The notes beneath the pieces are model-generated. The model had not been told where the DNA came from and did no database searches. It saw only the letters and a list, made by a program, of their open reading frames with translations. Of a stretch of 20,072 nt of DNA, positions 6,875 through 15,900 are shown in pieces. Position 1 is the first letter of the stretch, and each line of letters opens with the position of its first letter. The position numbers and the translations under genes were made by a program. Source of the DNA: a virus; the IMG/VR virus record IMGVR_UViG_3300009285_012490, positions 1-20,072 of that record. One strand, 5' to 3'.

Positions 6875-7108
6875 TTAATTATTTTTATTTTCTTGCGGCA
6901 ATAAAGATTTTGCTTTTGCTATTATCTTTTCTTCATAAATAAATCGACAAGAATAATAGCTTTGGAATAAATTACTAAATAAACTCTGGAAAAAAGCATT
7001 TAACATTCTTTTAAAAGCATTTGGGATCACTTTTGTAACCAATAAACCGACAATTACAAAAAGAATCGCCCAACTCCACCAGGACCAAACAAAAATGTCA
7101 AGATTCAT
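6875..7108 (-). CDS. Small membrane protein (77 aa)
   Basis: A hydrophobic N-terminal helix (WSWAILFVIVGLLVTKVI) is followed by an amphipathic, aromatic-rich region (MLNAFFQSLFSNLFQSYY) and a charged tail. It is probably a single-pass inner-membrane peptide with a cytoplasmic C-terminus. The start lies inside the end of the coiled-coil gene (11-base overlap) and the stop lies 12 bases before the SSB start. No family is recognised. Small membrane peptides between phage replication genes often prove to be host-takeover or exclusion factors, but nothing in this sequence shows that. Confidence 0.7.
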   Translation of the reverse strand: MNLDIFVWSWWSWAILFVIVGLLVTKVIPNAFKRMLNAFFQSLFSNLFQSYYSCRFIYEEKIIAKAKSLLPQENKNN

Positions 7109-7658
7109 TGTTTAATTTTCTTCTCCCTTTCAGGGCTCTACTACCCATTCTTTGAGATAACCCATTTAATTCTTCTTGACCTTCCTCCCTTGGTTGAATT
7201 TGAATTTCTTGAATTGCCTCTTTTACATAATAACCACTAAAAAAAAGATCTTTCAATTGATCAATTTTCTTACTTTTTTCTAACAAGACATAATGAAAAT
7301 TTTTGTATTTATGCTCTATGCTTTCTTGTTCTGCCATTTCCTCCCTAAGTAATTTAATTTTATTGATAAGGGTTAAATATTCTTCTTGAGTAAAAACCCA
7401 ATTCTCAGCAACTTTATCAGAAGGAGATTTATCAAATCCATAATCCCCCCAGCTTGTTTTTAGCTTAAAAGCAAGCTTTGCCTTAACCTCTTTTAAATCG
7501 TCTTGTAAATTTTCAAATTGAGATTTTAATTTAGTATATCGACTAAAAGCCTTGTCCCATAATTCATCATAGCTTTGAATAAGAGAAGCTATATTAGCAC
7601 TTTCTTCATCTAAAGCATATTTGTCTATTTTTGAATCCTGTTTAGGGTTTAATTCCAT
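7098..7658 (-). CDS. Coiled-coil protein, possible UvsY-like recombination mediator
   Basis: This 186-residue protein has a long helical hairpin. The first arm spans about residues 20-70 (YTKLKSQFENLQDDLKEVKAKL is part of it). A loop containing SWGDYGFDKSPSDKVAENWV follows, then a second arm to about residue 150, and last a basic tail (RALKGRRKLNN). A helical hairpin of this kind with a basic end, encoded beside SSB and RecA, resembles recombination mediators such as T4 UvsY, which load the recombinase onto SSB-coated DNA. That assignment rests on architecture and neighbours, not on a diagnostic motif. It overlaps the nicotinamide phosphoribosyltransferase gene upstream (10 bases) and the membrane peptide gene downstream. 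A structural or chaperone role cannot be excluded. Confidence 0.65.
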   Translation of the reverse strand: MELNPKQDSKIDKYALDEESANIASLIQSYDELWDKAFSRYTKLKSQFENLQDDLKEVKAKLAFKLKTSWGDYGFDKSPSDKVAENWVFTQEEYLTLINKIKLLREEMAEQESIEHKYKNFHYVLLEKSKKIDQLKDLFFSGYYVKEAIQEIQIQPREEGQEELNGLSQRMGSRALKGRRKLNNES

Positions 7659-9127
7659 AAACTCTCCTCAGCTAATCGATTACGAATTCTTTGCAAAGAA
7701 TCATTTACTAAAAGCAAACCATCCTTAAAAATTGTCCGCATCAAATCCGGCTCTCTATGATAAAATGAGAGATTGTCTTTACAGATCAATTTTCCGTTTT
7801 CCTTCATTACAGCAACAACTCCTGTATTTGATTTCTTTGTTCCATCATCTGTTGCTGGATTTTTATAAATATTCTTCTGTATTCCATCAATCATACAAGC
7901 TGTTGATTTAATCGCAAAACCAAAAGTATCACGAGTATTATATTGAAAAGTATACGAGCCGATTCCGTAAACCATATTTGTAGAAGCAAAGCCTTTTTGT
8001 TTTAATCCTTCACAAATATTTTTACATCTATCTAAAGTGATTGAATCCCCATAAATAGCGCCAATATGAGGATCAAGAACTTTATATCCCCTTTCATTAA
8101 TAGTCCCACCAAAAATATCCCAAAAAACCTCAATTACTCCCTTTTGAGCTAGTGGATTTGAAGAAGACAAATCTCCACAAATAATTTTTACAGGATCTCC
8201 CGAATCTGGACGGATGGTACACTTCCCATTTCTGGACATAATCACATCTTTTAATGGAGAAATAACATCGGACAAGCATTTCCAAAGGTCCCACGTATCC
8301 GAAACAATACTGACAATTCCGGTTGGATAGACCTTTGTAAGGAGTCTCTTATAGGTTTCTAGTTCATTTTGCCCATCTCCACCGGTGGACATAACAGAAT
8401 GCTCTGTTGCGGAAACACTACAACAAACGAGTTCTTTTTCAATATTTGCATTGTAATACTTCTCTAGATAAAAAATAGCAGGAACAGTGTCTGAACCGAC
8501 AAATGAAAGTAAATGGGCCGAACCAATTAAATTACAGGCTTCTACTCCTATCAAGCCTCGCATAGAAAAATCATGCCCTTGAAATTTAACAAACCCAAGA
8601 TCGCCTGTTTCTTCAGCATATTTACTAAGCAAAACATTATATTCTTTTGATATTGTGGCAGCTGTAGACATTGGCCACAATTCAGCAGACATAAGAGTTT
8701 CAATATAATTAGTTAGCCAAAAAAATCTTTTATCGGTGTTACAAATTGTTAGCATTGGAACTCGAATAGGAGAACACATTCCTTCTGGCAATGCCCGAAT
8801 GTGCAATGGTAAATACCCTAAGGCATGAAGATCTTCAAGATGCTTTGTATGAGGATTTTCTACTCCCAGTGCATATTTAATAACTCGTGCATATTCAGTA
8901 ATAACATTTTTAAGGGGCCGAGAAAAGAAATTATCATTAAAATAATCAATAAGAAATTTCTTAATAAAGCCCTGAAAACCAAAAGCAACAACTTTATCTA
9001 CAGATGGATGATATTTATTACTTCGTGGTGTCCAGGTAGAATAAATCATTTGTGTCTTTTCTGGATATTGCTCTCGATGAGAAACCTTATAAAAATCACA
9101 AAGTAGCGTTGGCGGAGTTTGCGTCAT
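7649..9127 (-). CDS. nadV: Nicotinamide phosphoribosyltransferase family (NAMPT/NadV; possible Namat of NARP1)
   Basis: The full-length 492-residue protein has all the hallmarks of the NAMPT family: DFYKVSHREQYP at residues 11-22, KFQGHDFSMRG (181-191), GSDTVPA (211-217), ATEHSVM with the catalytic His243, VSDTWDLW (275-282), RPDSGDP (306-312), IYGDSIT (358-364) and GIGSYTFQYNTRDTFGFAIKST (from 388). The classical reaction joins nicotinamide to PRPP to give NMN. In the phage NARP1 pathway a family relative (Namat) instead joins nicotinamide to ADP-ribose pyrophosphate, giving NAD+ directly. The PRPP-synthetase-like gene one base upstream supports this second possibility. A good Shine-Dalgarno (GAAGGGG) precedes the ATG. 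No motif I can read separates the two substrates. Confidence 0.95.
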   Translation of the reverse strand: MTQTPPTLLCDFYKVSHREQYPEKTQMIYSTWTPRSNKYHPSVDKVVAFGFQGFIKKFLIDYFNDNFFSRPLKNVITEYARVIKYALGVENPHTKHLEDLHALGYLPLHIRALPEGMCSPIRVPMLTICNTDKRFFWLTNYIETLMSAELWPMSTAATISKEYNVLLSKYAEETGDLGFVKFQGHDFSMRGLIGVEACNLIGSAHLLSFVGSDTVPAIFYLEKYYNANIEKELVCCSVSATEHSVMSTGGDGQNELETYKRLLTKVYPTGIVSIVSDTWDLWKCLSDVISPLKDVIMSRNGKCTIRPDSGDPVKIICGDLSSSNPLAQKGVIEVFWDIFGGTINERGYKVLDPHIGAIYGDSITLDRCKNICEGLKQKGFASTNMVYGIGSYTFQYNTRDTFGFAIKSTACMIDGIQKNIYKNPATDDGTKKSNTGVVAVMKENGKLICKDNLSFYHREPDLMRTIFKDGLLLVNDSLQRIRNRLAEESLWN

Positions 9128-9128
9128 T

Positions 9129-9908
9129 TTATTCCCCTTCTCTAACTTTAATAATTCTTGGATGGTTTTTTAATTCTCTTTCTGGACTTGTATAAATTCT
9201 ATCAATATAATCAAACAGTTCTCCATTAAAAACATTATCTTCGCAATAAGAGACAAGTAAATTTATTGCGCCAACATTGGGAAATTTGCTTCTAATTTCC
9301 TTGGAGGCATTAATAAATGTCCCTCCCTTGCTACAAATATCGTCTACAATAAGGACATTCCCTTGTAAAAAACCACTTATCTCATACTTTCTAATCTCTC
9401 CTGTAGTAAAATCTCTAGTCTTCTTACCATATGCTACAGGAAGTCCAACTTTTTGCAAATCATATCTAGCCAATGCTCCAAAATCAGGATAAAAAAGACT
9501 AGCGGTATGAGAAAATTTACAAATTTTCTCAAAACAATTTTCTATCCAATTATCTTGAGAAAAATTTGCTAAATAATCTCCTGTTGCCGCAGAATGAGGT
9601 TCCCTTACTATTACTTTTCCAAAACCCATAGAATTAATCAAATGACAAATTGCTTTAAGGCTAAAAGAATAAACATCATTTTTTCTGTCCATCCGAGAAT
9701 ATGGCATATAAGTAATATAAAGACATGTTTTAGCCCCCATATCATTTATATACTCTTGTAAAATCGCCAAATTGATTAGATCTTCATTGCTCTCAAAAAC
9801 AAATTTAATATAATTAAATTCCTTAATATCTAAATCAGAAATAGACAAATAGCTTTCTAAATTCGGATATTTCCCAAATTTTATTTCTCTATCATTTAAA
9901 TAAAGCAT
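9129..9908 (-). CDS. PRPP-synthetase-like protein (Prs family; possible Adps of NARP1)
   Basis: This 259-residue member of the Prs/type I phosphoribosyltransferase fold is shorter than bacterial Prs (about 315). Recognisable elements are the flexible-loop YMPYSRMDRKN (residues 67-77, like FPYARQDR), PHSAATGD (104-111, metal-site His), FYPDFGALARYD (139-150, like SPDVGGVxRA) and the PRPP-binding signature VLIVDDICSKGGT (185-197). Canonical Prs makes PRPP from ribose-5-phosphate and ATP. The phage NARP1 enzyme Adps is a divergent Prs that pyrophosphorylates ADP-ribose. The gene ends one base before the nicotinamide phosphoribosyltransferase gene, so the two form a two-enzyme unit for making NMN or, more interestingly, rebuilding NAD+. 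Family assignment is secure; substrate is inference. Confidence 0.9.
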   Translation of the reverse strand: MLYLNDREIKFGKYPNLESYLSISDLDIKEFNYIKFVFESNEDLINLAILQEYINDMGAKTCLYITYMPYSRMDRKNDVYSFSLKAICHLINSMGFGKVIVREPHSAATGDYLANFSQDNWIENCFEKICKFSHTASLFYPDFGALARYDLQKVGLPVAYGKKTRDFTTGEIRKYEISGFLQGNVLIVDDICSKGGTFINASKEIRSKFPNVGAINLLVSYCEDNVFNGELFDYIDRIYTSPERELKNHPRIIKVREGE

Positions 9909-9913
9909 ATTAT

Positions 9914-10153
9914 TTACCTTTTTTTAAGTATATGCAAAAGACTATCTATTTCTGCCCAGATTCTAGTTTTCATAGCTTTAGCAGATTTAAAATCAAATGA
10001 TGGTTCTTCTGAAGAATTTTCAGTAACCCTGACAACAGTTCCAAAAGGTACATTCAATATATGCCAAAAATTATTTACTTCTTGCGATGTTTCAAAAGTT
10101 ATTTCTAACTTAATAGGTTTAAATTCTTGAGCAAAATCACTTTTTACAATCAT
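9914..10153 (-). CDS. Small hypothetical protein (79 aa)
   Basis: The start is the ATG at 10153, preceded by AAGGAG at a 6-base distance. An upstream in-frame TTG would include that ribosome-binding site in its coding sequence and is rejected. The product has a strand-rich N-terminal half (FKPIKLEITFETSQEVNNFW), an acidic loop and a C-terminal helix ending in basic residues. No family is recognised. It lies one base after the ligase stop and five bases before the Prs-like start, so it is transcribed with both. It could be a regulator of either, but nothing shows this directly. Confidence 0.75.
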   Translation of the reverse strand: MIVKSDFAQEFKPIKLEITFETSQEVNNFWHILNVPFGTVVRVTENSSEEPSFDFKSAKAMKTRIWAEIDSLLHILKKR

Positions 10154-10154
10154 T

Positions 10155-11447
10155 TTAACTCTCCTTTTCAATTTCGCTTAAATTATCTGCTTCTGTTTTA
10201 TCATTTCTCACTTCTACGAAACGAGGCAAGAATAATGATTTAATTTTTTCGTTTTTCTTTTCTATTACAGAATTAAATTTAACTGTAATAATTTCGCCAA
10301 TAAAAAATGTCATGTCCTTTTTTCTTAATTCATCTGTCAGTCCTGAACCAACGTCAGTTCTTAATTTGCCATCTTTTGATCCGCAAATCAAAGAGCCTAT
10401 TAGCTCAGGGTCTTTATTATGAGGAGTAACACCAATGCAAAGTAAATCACAATCTTTTTCTTCTTTTAGCTTAATATGGGTTTTGAGCCTCTTCCCCTCC
10501 CATATACTATCTTTTTCCTTAACAATGATACCCTCTTTCCCCTCTAAAAGCTTTTCATCATAATAATTTAAAGCCTCCTCCCAATTGTTTACTTTTCGGC
10601 ATTCTACCAAGAAAACTTTACTAGAATATTTACTTTTTTCTATTTCTTTTTCTAAAAACTCTAACCTTGCTCCATAAGGAATAAAACACTTCCCATTTTT
10701 AAAAGCTTCCAAAGGAATATAATCCCAAAACCTCACAATAACGCTAGATGCTTCATCTTCTGAAATAGTCCCTTTTAGAGCTTTATTAATAATTCCATTT
10801 CCGGTTGATCTGTCTAAAACTTGTGCGCCATTTAAAACTAGGCATTCCCCATCATATACTCCATCTAAAAAATTTTCAAATTCTTTTTCTAAACAACCAA
10901 GAAAATCGATTTGTTTGCCTGCTCTAGATTTATGAACAACTTTCCCATTTTCTACAATAATATTTATCCTCGCCCCATCTTCTTTTACTTGGGCGATTGC
11001 AGGATATGACATTTTTCCTATTAATTTAGGAGTAGCCAAAGAACAAAGAGCTATATGATGAATTCCTATTAGATTTGGCCAAACTTTATTAATTGTTTTA
11101 AAATCTACGCCACAATTAGGATCGCGTTTAATAATTCTTTCTATTACATTTGCATTTTCATAGCAAAGCGATTCTAAAATAGTTTTAAGGTGTTCAATAG
11201 CTGCATAACCTGTTTTAGATCTATCAATCAAAAGCTCTAATTCTTCATAAGCAATTTTTAAATCAATTCCTTTCTCATAATTAGAAATATATTCAGGAAT
11301 TTTCTTAATATTAAAAACAATATGAGAATCTAAAGCTAGCTTAAAAAATGTTTTTAAATTTTCATTATCTTTATTTTGGTTTAAAATTTCTAACTTCTTT
11401 TTAGAAGACCCATTTCTTTCAAGTTCTTTAAGAATTTCGTAAACCAA
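10155..11447 (-). CDS. ATP-dependent DNA ligase
   Basis: The nucleotidyltransferase motifs are all present (numbering from the TTG at 11447). Motif I is AQVKEDGAR with the adenylated Lys155, motif III is VYDGECLV with Glu201, motif IV is EGIIVKE (about 305-311), and motif V is HIKLKEE (about 324-330). An OB-fold-sized region follows, and an N-terminal helical DNA-binding-like region precedes them, as in T4 and T7-type phage ligases. At 430 residues it is close to the size of T4 ligase (487). It should seal nicks after flap removal by the FEN. I prefer the TTG at 11447 because AAAGGAG precedes it by 6-7 bases directly after the upstream stop. A further TTG at 11474 lies inside the upstream gene and lacks a good site. 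Confidence 0.93.
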   Translation of the reverse strand: MVYEILKELERNGSSKKKLEILNQNKDNENLKTFFKLALDSHIVFNIKKIPEYISNYEKGIDLKIAYEELELLIDRSKTGYAAIEHLKTILESLCYENANVIERIIKRDPNCGVDFKTINKVWPNLIGIHHIALCSLATPKLIGKMSYPAIAQVKEDGARINIIVENGKVVHKSRAGKQIDFLGCLEKEFENFLDGVYDGECLVLNGAQVLDRSTGNGIINKALKGTISEDEASSVIVRFWDYIPLEAFKNGKCFIPYGARLEFLEKEIEKSKYSSKVFLVECRKVNNWEEALNYYDEKLLEGKEGIIVKEKDSIWEGKRLKTHIKLKEEKDCDLLCIGVTPHNKDPELIGSLICGSKDGKLRTDVGSGLTDELRKKDMTFFIGEIITVKFNSVIEKKNEKIKSLFLPRFVEVRNDKTEADNLSEIEKES

Positions 11448-11448
11448 T

Positions 11449-11721
11449 TTATTCTCCTTTAGTGGGAGCCTCAAGTTTTGCCCAATAAAAATTTTTAGGA
11501 TAAGTATAAATATCTAATTTCCATCGATCTTTTATTTTTATAGGCTTTTCATACTTGCCCATTTTTATACTTTCAATAACAATATCATCGTATGGAAACC
11601 ATTCATCAACCCATAAACAATATTTTTGATAGCTTCCAAAAGAATAGGCTTCACAAGATGGACAATAAATTAAATAATCTCCATATTCTTTTGGAGAAAC
11701 AGAACAATGTTCCCATTTCAT
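11449..11721 (-). CDS. Hypothetical protein with one CxxC (90 aa)
   Basis: No family is recognised. Features are a YCPSCEAYSF knuckle near residue 20, two more Cys nearby (6 and 35), many aromatic residues (Trp and Tyr) and a strand-rich second half. The Cys pattern could hold one zinc with C6/C20/C23/C35. The ATG at 11721 is preceded by AAAGG at 7 bases. The gene ends with the Shine-Dalgarno of the ligase embedded in its last codons, a clear coupling arrangement. Confidence 0.75.
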   Translation of the reverse strand: MKWEHCSVSPKEYGDYLIYCPSCEAYSFGSYQKYCLWVDEWFPYDDIVIESIKMGKYEKPIKIKDRWKLDIYTYPKNFYWAKLEAPTKGE

Positions 11722-11787
11722 ATTTCTACCTTTTTATCTCCTTTTTAAAATGTTTATCGCATGGAATTTTATCAGAATAGGGAAGGT

Positions 11788-11795
11788 CCCTCCTT
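11788..11795 (-). promoter_or_regulatory. Orphan Shine-Dalgarno-like AAGGAGGG
   Basis: A very strong ribosome-binding sequence overlaps the stop of the 11794-12000 gene, but no ATG, GTG or TTG follows at a usable distance in the 72-base gap. The only nearby candidate is a CTG opening a 13-codon ORF. It may be a relic of a lost gene. Confidence 0.3.
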
Positions 11796-12000
11796 ATCTT
11801 ATAATATCAAATCCTGGATGTTTTCTATCAAAACACAATTTACAAACTTTAGGATGTGCTACTCCTGCAAGAATCATAGCTCCACAATCTGGACAATGAT
11901 ATTGCCCTAATGGTGAACCAATAAATACTTCTGGCTTTTCTTCACAATTTGGTTCAAATAATTTTTCAACCGATGCATAACATCTTCCGCAAATATTCAT
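11794..12000 (-). CDS. Small zinc-ribbon protein (68 aa)
   Basis: Three CxxC pairs are visible: CGRC near the N-terminus, CPDC in the middle (YHCPDCGAMI) and CKLC near the C-terminus, plus a single Cys in PNCEEK. This is typical of a rubredoxin-like or zinc-ribbon fold. The ATG at 12000 is my choice, giving MNICGRCYAS. A TTG twelve bases upstream is also possible, and neither has a convincing Shine-Dalgarno. It follows the 186-residue unknown gene by only a few bases. Function unknown; a nucleic-acid or protein adaptor is the general expectation for such proteins. Confidence 0.7.
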   Translation of the reverse strand: MNICGRCYASVEKLFEPNCEEKPEVFIGSPLGQYHCPDCGAMILAGVAHPKVCKLCFDRKHPGFDIIR

Positions 12001-12015
12001 ATTGCATACCAATAA

Positions 12016-12576
12016 TTAAAGATTTTTAATTTTTTCATAAAGGCATTTCTTTGTTTCTTTTACAGAAGAACGAGCAATTATAATTAAACAATCAGCCATC
12101 GCTTCTGCTAATTCTTTTGAAACACTATATTCATGAAAAATAACATTTTTTATTTCTTTTGAAAAATCTTCAACATCTGGATATTCAGGCTCATCTTCTA
12201 TTGTTTTAAGAACTTCAGAGCGCTCTAATAAATTATTTGATTTTGTTGTTTTGTCAGCTAGAACATTAATAAATTGTATCTCTCCGGTCTCTATCAAAAA
12301 ATTAATGGCATCATCATAAGCTTTTTCTTTTTCATAATAATCATATTTTTCTCTATATGAAACTACACAACAAGCAATAGAATCAAATGCAACTCGCAAG
12401 GCACACTTAGCATGTCCTATCTGCCGCCAAGAACTTTTTCCACTGGGGAGCTTTAAAATTTTTCCTTTAAATTTAATAACCCAAATTGCTTTTTGAGGGG
12501 AACCAACCTCAAGAGCAGATAATTTTTGAATAAAACTATTCTTATACCTTTCAAACATTTCTTCATAAGTTAACAT
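12016..12576 (-). CDS. Hypothetical protein (186 aa)
   Basis: No family is recognised. The N-terminal half contains KAIWVIKFKGKILKLPSGKSSW, which reads as a beta hairpin followed by a basic turn. A helix with HAKCALRVAFDSIACCVV follows, and the rest is mainly helical and charged. A C-terminal helix (ELAEAMADCLIIIARS) resembles the start of MazG-like or similar all-alpha domains only superficially. The ATG overlaps the stop of the 65-residue gene (TAATG), and the gene is in the block between the polymerase and the ligase. The soluble, charged composition argues for a cytoplasmic protein. Confidence 0.75.
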   Translation of the reverse strand: MLTYEEMFERYKNSFIQKLSALEVGSPQKAIWVIKFKGKILKLPSGKSSWRQIGHAKCALRVAFDSIACCVVSYREKYDYYEKEKAYDDAINFLIETGEIQFINVLADKTTKSNNLLERSEVLKTIEDEPEYPDVEDFSKEIKNVIFHEYSVSKELAEAMADCLIIIARSSVKETKKCLYEKIKNL

Positions 12577-12773
12577 TAATCCTCCTCCAGTCCAATATTT
12601 ATCATTACTCTAAATGCAGCTTCTTCCCACTCAGCCTTATAGTTTTGTTTCGATTTTACTTGTATTTTAATTTGACTATCGAATATATTAACGCATCCTA
12701 ATTTATTTTGCAAGTAATCCTTAACTAATTTTCTTAATGTTGCTTCATTTAATTCAATATTAATTGAATTCAT
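12576..12773 (-). CDS. Small hypothetical protein (65 aa)
   Basis: A short soluble protein starts with INIELNEATLRKLVKDYLQNKLG, a strand followed by an amphipathic helix. A strand then ends in VKSKQNYKAEWEEAAFRVMI. It has no family that I can name with confidence. A G-rich Shine-Dalgarno (GGGGGG, 5 bases before ATG) and the coupled stop (TAATG with the next gene) support it as a real gene. Confidence 0.7.
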   Translation of the reverse strand: MNSINIELNEATLRKLVKDYLQNKLGCVNIFDSQIKIQVKSKQNYKAEWEEAAFRVMINIGLEED

Positions 12774-12784
12774 TCAAACCCCCC

Positions 12785-12976
12785 CTATTTTAGCCAACAA
12801 TCCCAGCACTCCCAATGATTTTCATAATTATTCCACCAAATAGCATCTCCAAATTCTGCTTCGTTGTCATTAATAAGCATATCATCTTTCTTCCCAAAAG
12901 AATAACATAGGGGGCAACGCATTTCAGTCCCCTGACTTATTTCTACAAAAATATATGGATTAATTTCTTTTATCAT
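12785..12976 (-). CDS. Small Trp-rich zinc-knuckle protein (63 aa)
   Basis: The protein carries CPLC near residue 21 and CWDC near residue 57, which together could bind one zinc, with an acidic, Trp-rich stretch between them. Its ATG directly abuts the TGA of the polymerase gene, so its translation probably depends on that of the polymerase. No family is recognised. Confidence 0.7.
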   Translation of the reverse strand: MIKEINPYIFVEISQGTEMRCPLCYSFGKKDDMLINDNEAEFGDAIWWNNYENHWECWDCWLK

Positions 12977-15900
12977 TCATTCAAATCCCCCTAATTGTTC
13001 GATTTTTTCTATAAAGTTATTAATCCCCTCCTTAAGCTTTGGCATATTTTCATTTTTGTCATACAAACAGCAACTTGGATGAACGCAATAACAAATCCAA
13101 GCTTTATATTCTTCATTCCACTCAGTAGAACCATTCCATTTAAATATTCCCGTGTCAATATTTTTAAAAAATTTTAAGTTTGTATTGCCAAGAGCTAGAA
13201 TAATAAAGGGGCTAACTTTTTCAATCTCTTTTTCTAACCATGGTCTACATGCCTCTACTTGCTCTTTAGTGATATTTTTCCCCTTACATTTTATCGCATT
13301 TGTAACATAAAACATAGAACGATCATAACCATGCTTATCTAAAGCATCCCACAATATTTTACCAGAGTCTCCTACAAATGGTTTGCCTTCCTGAAACTCA
13401 TTTGTCCAGCCGGATTCTCCTACAATCATAACATTGTATAGCCCACAGGCGGCGTTCAATGGTTTTTTACAATTTCTCCTAAGTTCGCAATTAGTGCAAC
13501 TTATTAAATCTTCTAGAGGGGGAATAGGCTTTATTTCTTTAGCAAAAAACCTAGAACGAATATTCCCTGTCAATAAATCATCTAGATTATAATTATTTGT
13601 GTTGCCAATTAATTTATTAAGATTTGGATATTTATTTTCAACAGAAAACACAAAATTTAATTTAAAATATTGATCTATTGTTTCAGGAATGTCATCTGTA
13701 AAAGCTCCGATTCCATCTAGAATTGTTTTTAGTTTGCCCTTAATTATTGGCTTTTCTTCTTTGTTGAAAAAACTATCTTTAATTGTTTGATTTGCTTCTA
13801 TAATTTCTAAAGCCTTATTCCCTATTCCTTTTACCTCTGAAAATGGGACAAATAATTTTCCTCCCTTAGCAACCCAATTTTTAGTATGAGAATATACTAT
13901 TTTTGGAGGAATAATTTCTAATTTAAGACGTTTTGCTTCTTTAAGCAGGGCCTCTTTTTGATTGTCTGTTCCTTTTGATAAACTTGCAGCAAGAAATTCA
14001 TAAGGGTAATATTTTTTTAGCCATGCTGTCCAGTAAGCCAATATAGCATATGCTAGAGCATGGGCTATATTGAAGGAATAAGAGGCATGCGCTTGAAGTT
14101 CTACCCAAAATTGATGAGCTTCTTCTTTGCTAAGAGTTTGTTTTTCTAAGCAACCATTAATAAACATATCTTTATATTTTTCAAATTCTTTTGGATCTCT
14201 TTTTTTACCAATAATACGCCTAATATCATCTGCAACCTGAAGAGAAAGGTCAGCAACTTTATTAAAAACAAACATTATTTGTTCTTGATAACAACAAATC
14301 CCAAAACTCTTTTCTGTAATTTCTTCATAGATATGATGTTTTGGAGTCCATGTTTTGCCTTTTTTTCTTTTAATGTATTCTTCTGTTGCCCCAGAATCAA
14401 AAGCTCCCGGTCTGACAAGGGCCATCGCATCGGAAAGTTGGTGTAAATTATCTACTCCCATTTCCTTAATTAAATTATTCATAGACCAAGTACAAATTTG
14501 AAAACATCCTTCATTATGGCCAGCAGAAATTTCTTTATAAACTTTTGGATCTTCTAAATTTAATTTTTCTAAATTAATAACCTTTCCATAATTTTGCTTA
14601 ATAAGCTCTTGTGTCTCATTTACAACAGAGAGGGTATTTAATGCAAGAACATCGAGCTTCATTAATCCTTGGTATTCACAATCTTCCATATCCCAATTAA
14701 CAACTAATTGTTCGCTTCTTTCAGCTAAATTCGCCCGTGTCCCTAAATTTAAATCCTCAGGAGAAATAATAGAAGCAGCAGCATGCCGACCATACGCTTT
14801 ATATTGCCCACGAAGTTTTAAAGCATGTTTTATAACATTAGGATATTTATTATTAAACGCTCTCCCCTCTTCAGTTCCAATAGCTGTTTCAATATCCTCA
14901 ACAATTGTTTTGGTAAAATTATTTACTTCTAAAAGATTAACTTCAAATACTCTTGCTACATCTTTAACAACACTTCTATCTTCAAGTTTAAGAAATGTAG
15001 TCACGCTAGCAATTTGATTTTGTCCATAAGTATTCTGGAGATAGGCTATAACTTTATCTCTTTTAGTGTCCATGAAGTCTAGATCGATGTCCGGGAAAGA
15101 CTGTCTTCCTGGATTGATAAAGCGCTCAAACAGCAAGTCATATTTAATGGGATCTATCATAGTTATCCCCATTAAATATGCAATTAAACAGCCCCCGACA
15201 CTACCACGGCCGGGGCCAACCAAAATATTATTTTTGCGACAAAAATTAACTAAATCATAAACAATCAAAAAATATCGAATAAAATTTTTACCTTTTAAAA
15301 CAGAAAATTCATACTCAAATCTGTCTTTATATTCTTGAGGGACTATTTCAAAATTTTTTCTTAACCTTTCTTCACATAAAAGTCTAAGAATATTATCTTC
15401 ATTCAATCCTTTAAACTGCGGAACCTCAGGCAAATCCATTTGTTGTTTTTCAATTCTAAATTTCTCACATTTTTGGGCAATTTTATATGTGTTTGAAAGA
15501 GCTTGGCGAATTTGAGTTTGATTTAAAATTCCCTGATTTTCAAATTTTTCCATTATAATATTAGTGGGACAAAGATATAGTCCTTTAATCCCAAACTTCC
15601 AGCGATTTGGATCGTTCCAAATTGCCTTAGTCTGCATTGCTAAAAGAATTTCATGAGTCTCCCAATCCTCTTCTTCGATATAGTGAGAATCTAACGTCCC
15701 AATAATTGGAATATTATAATCTTCTGATATTTTTAAAATTGTTTTATTTAATTCTATTTGTTCTGGAATATCATGAGGCATAACTTCAAGATATAAATCA
15801 TCTTGAAGTTTTTTATATAATTGCAAAAAGAAATCTAGACCACCTTTAAGAAGAATAAAAGAATTATGACAAGCAGTTGAAACAATCAGTCCTTCGCAAT

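Noticed and set aside
11722-11793. A small gene after the orphan Shine-Dalgarno AAGGAGGG
   Set aside because: No ATG, GTG or TTG lies at a usable distance in an open frame of useful length; only a CTG with 13 codons is present.
12977-13520. Uracil-DNA glycosylase as a separate gene
   Set aside because: The frame is continuous with the polymerase and there is no start codon with a ribosome-binding site at the domain boundary.
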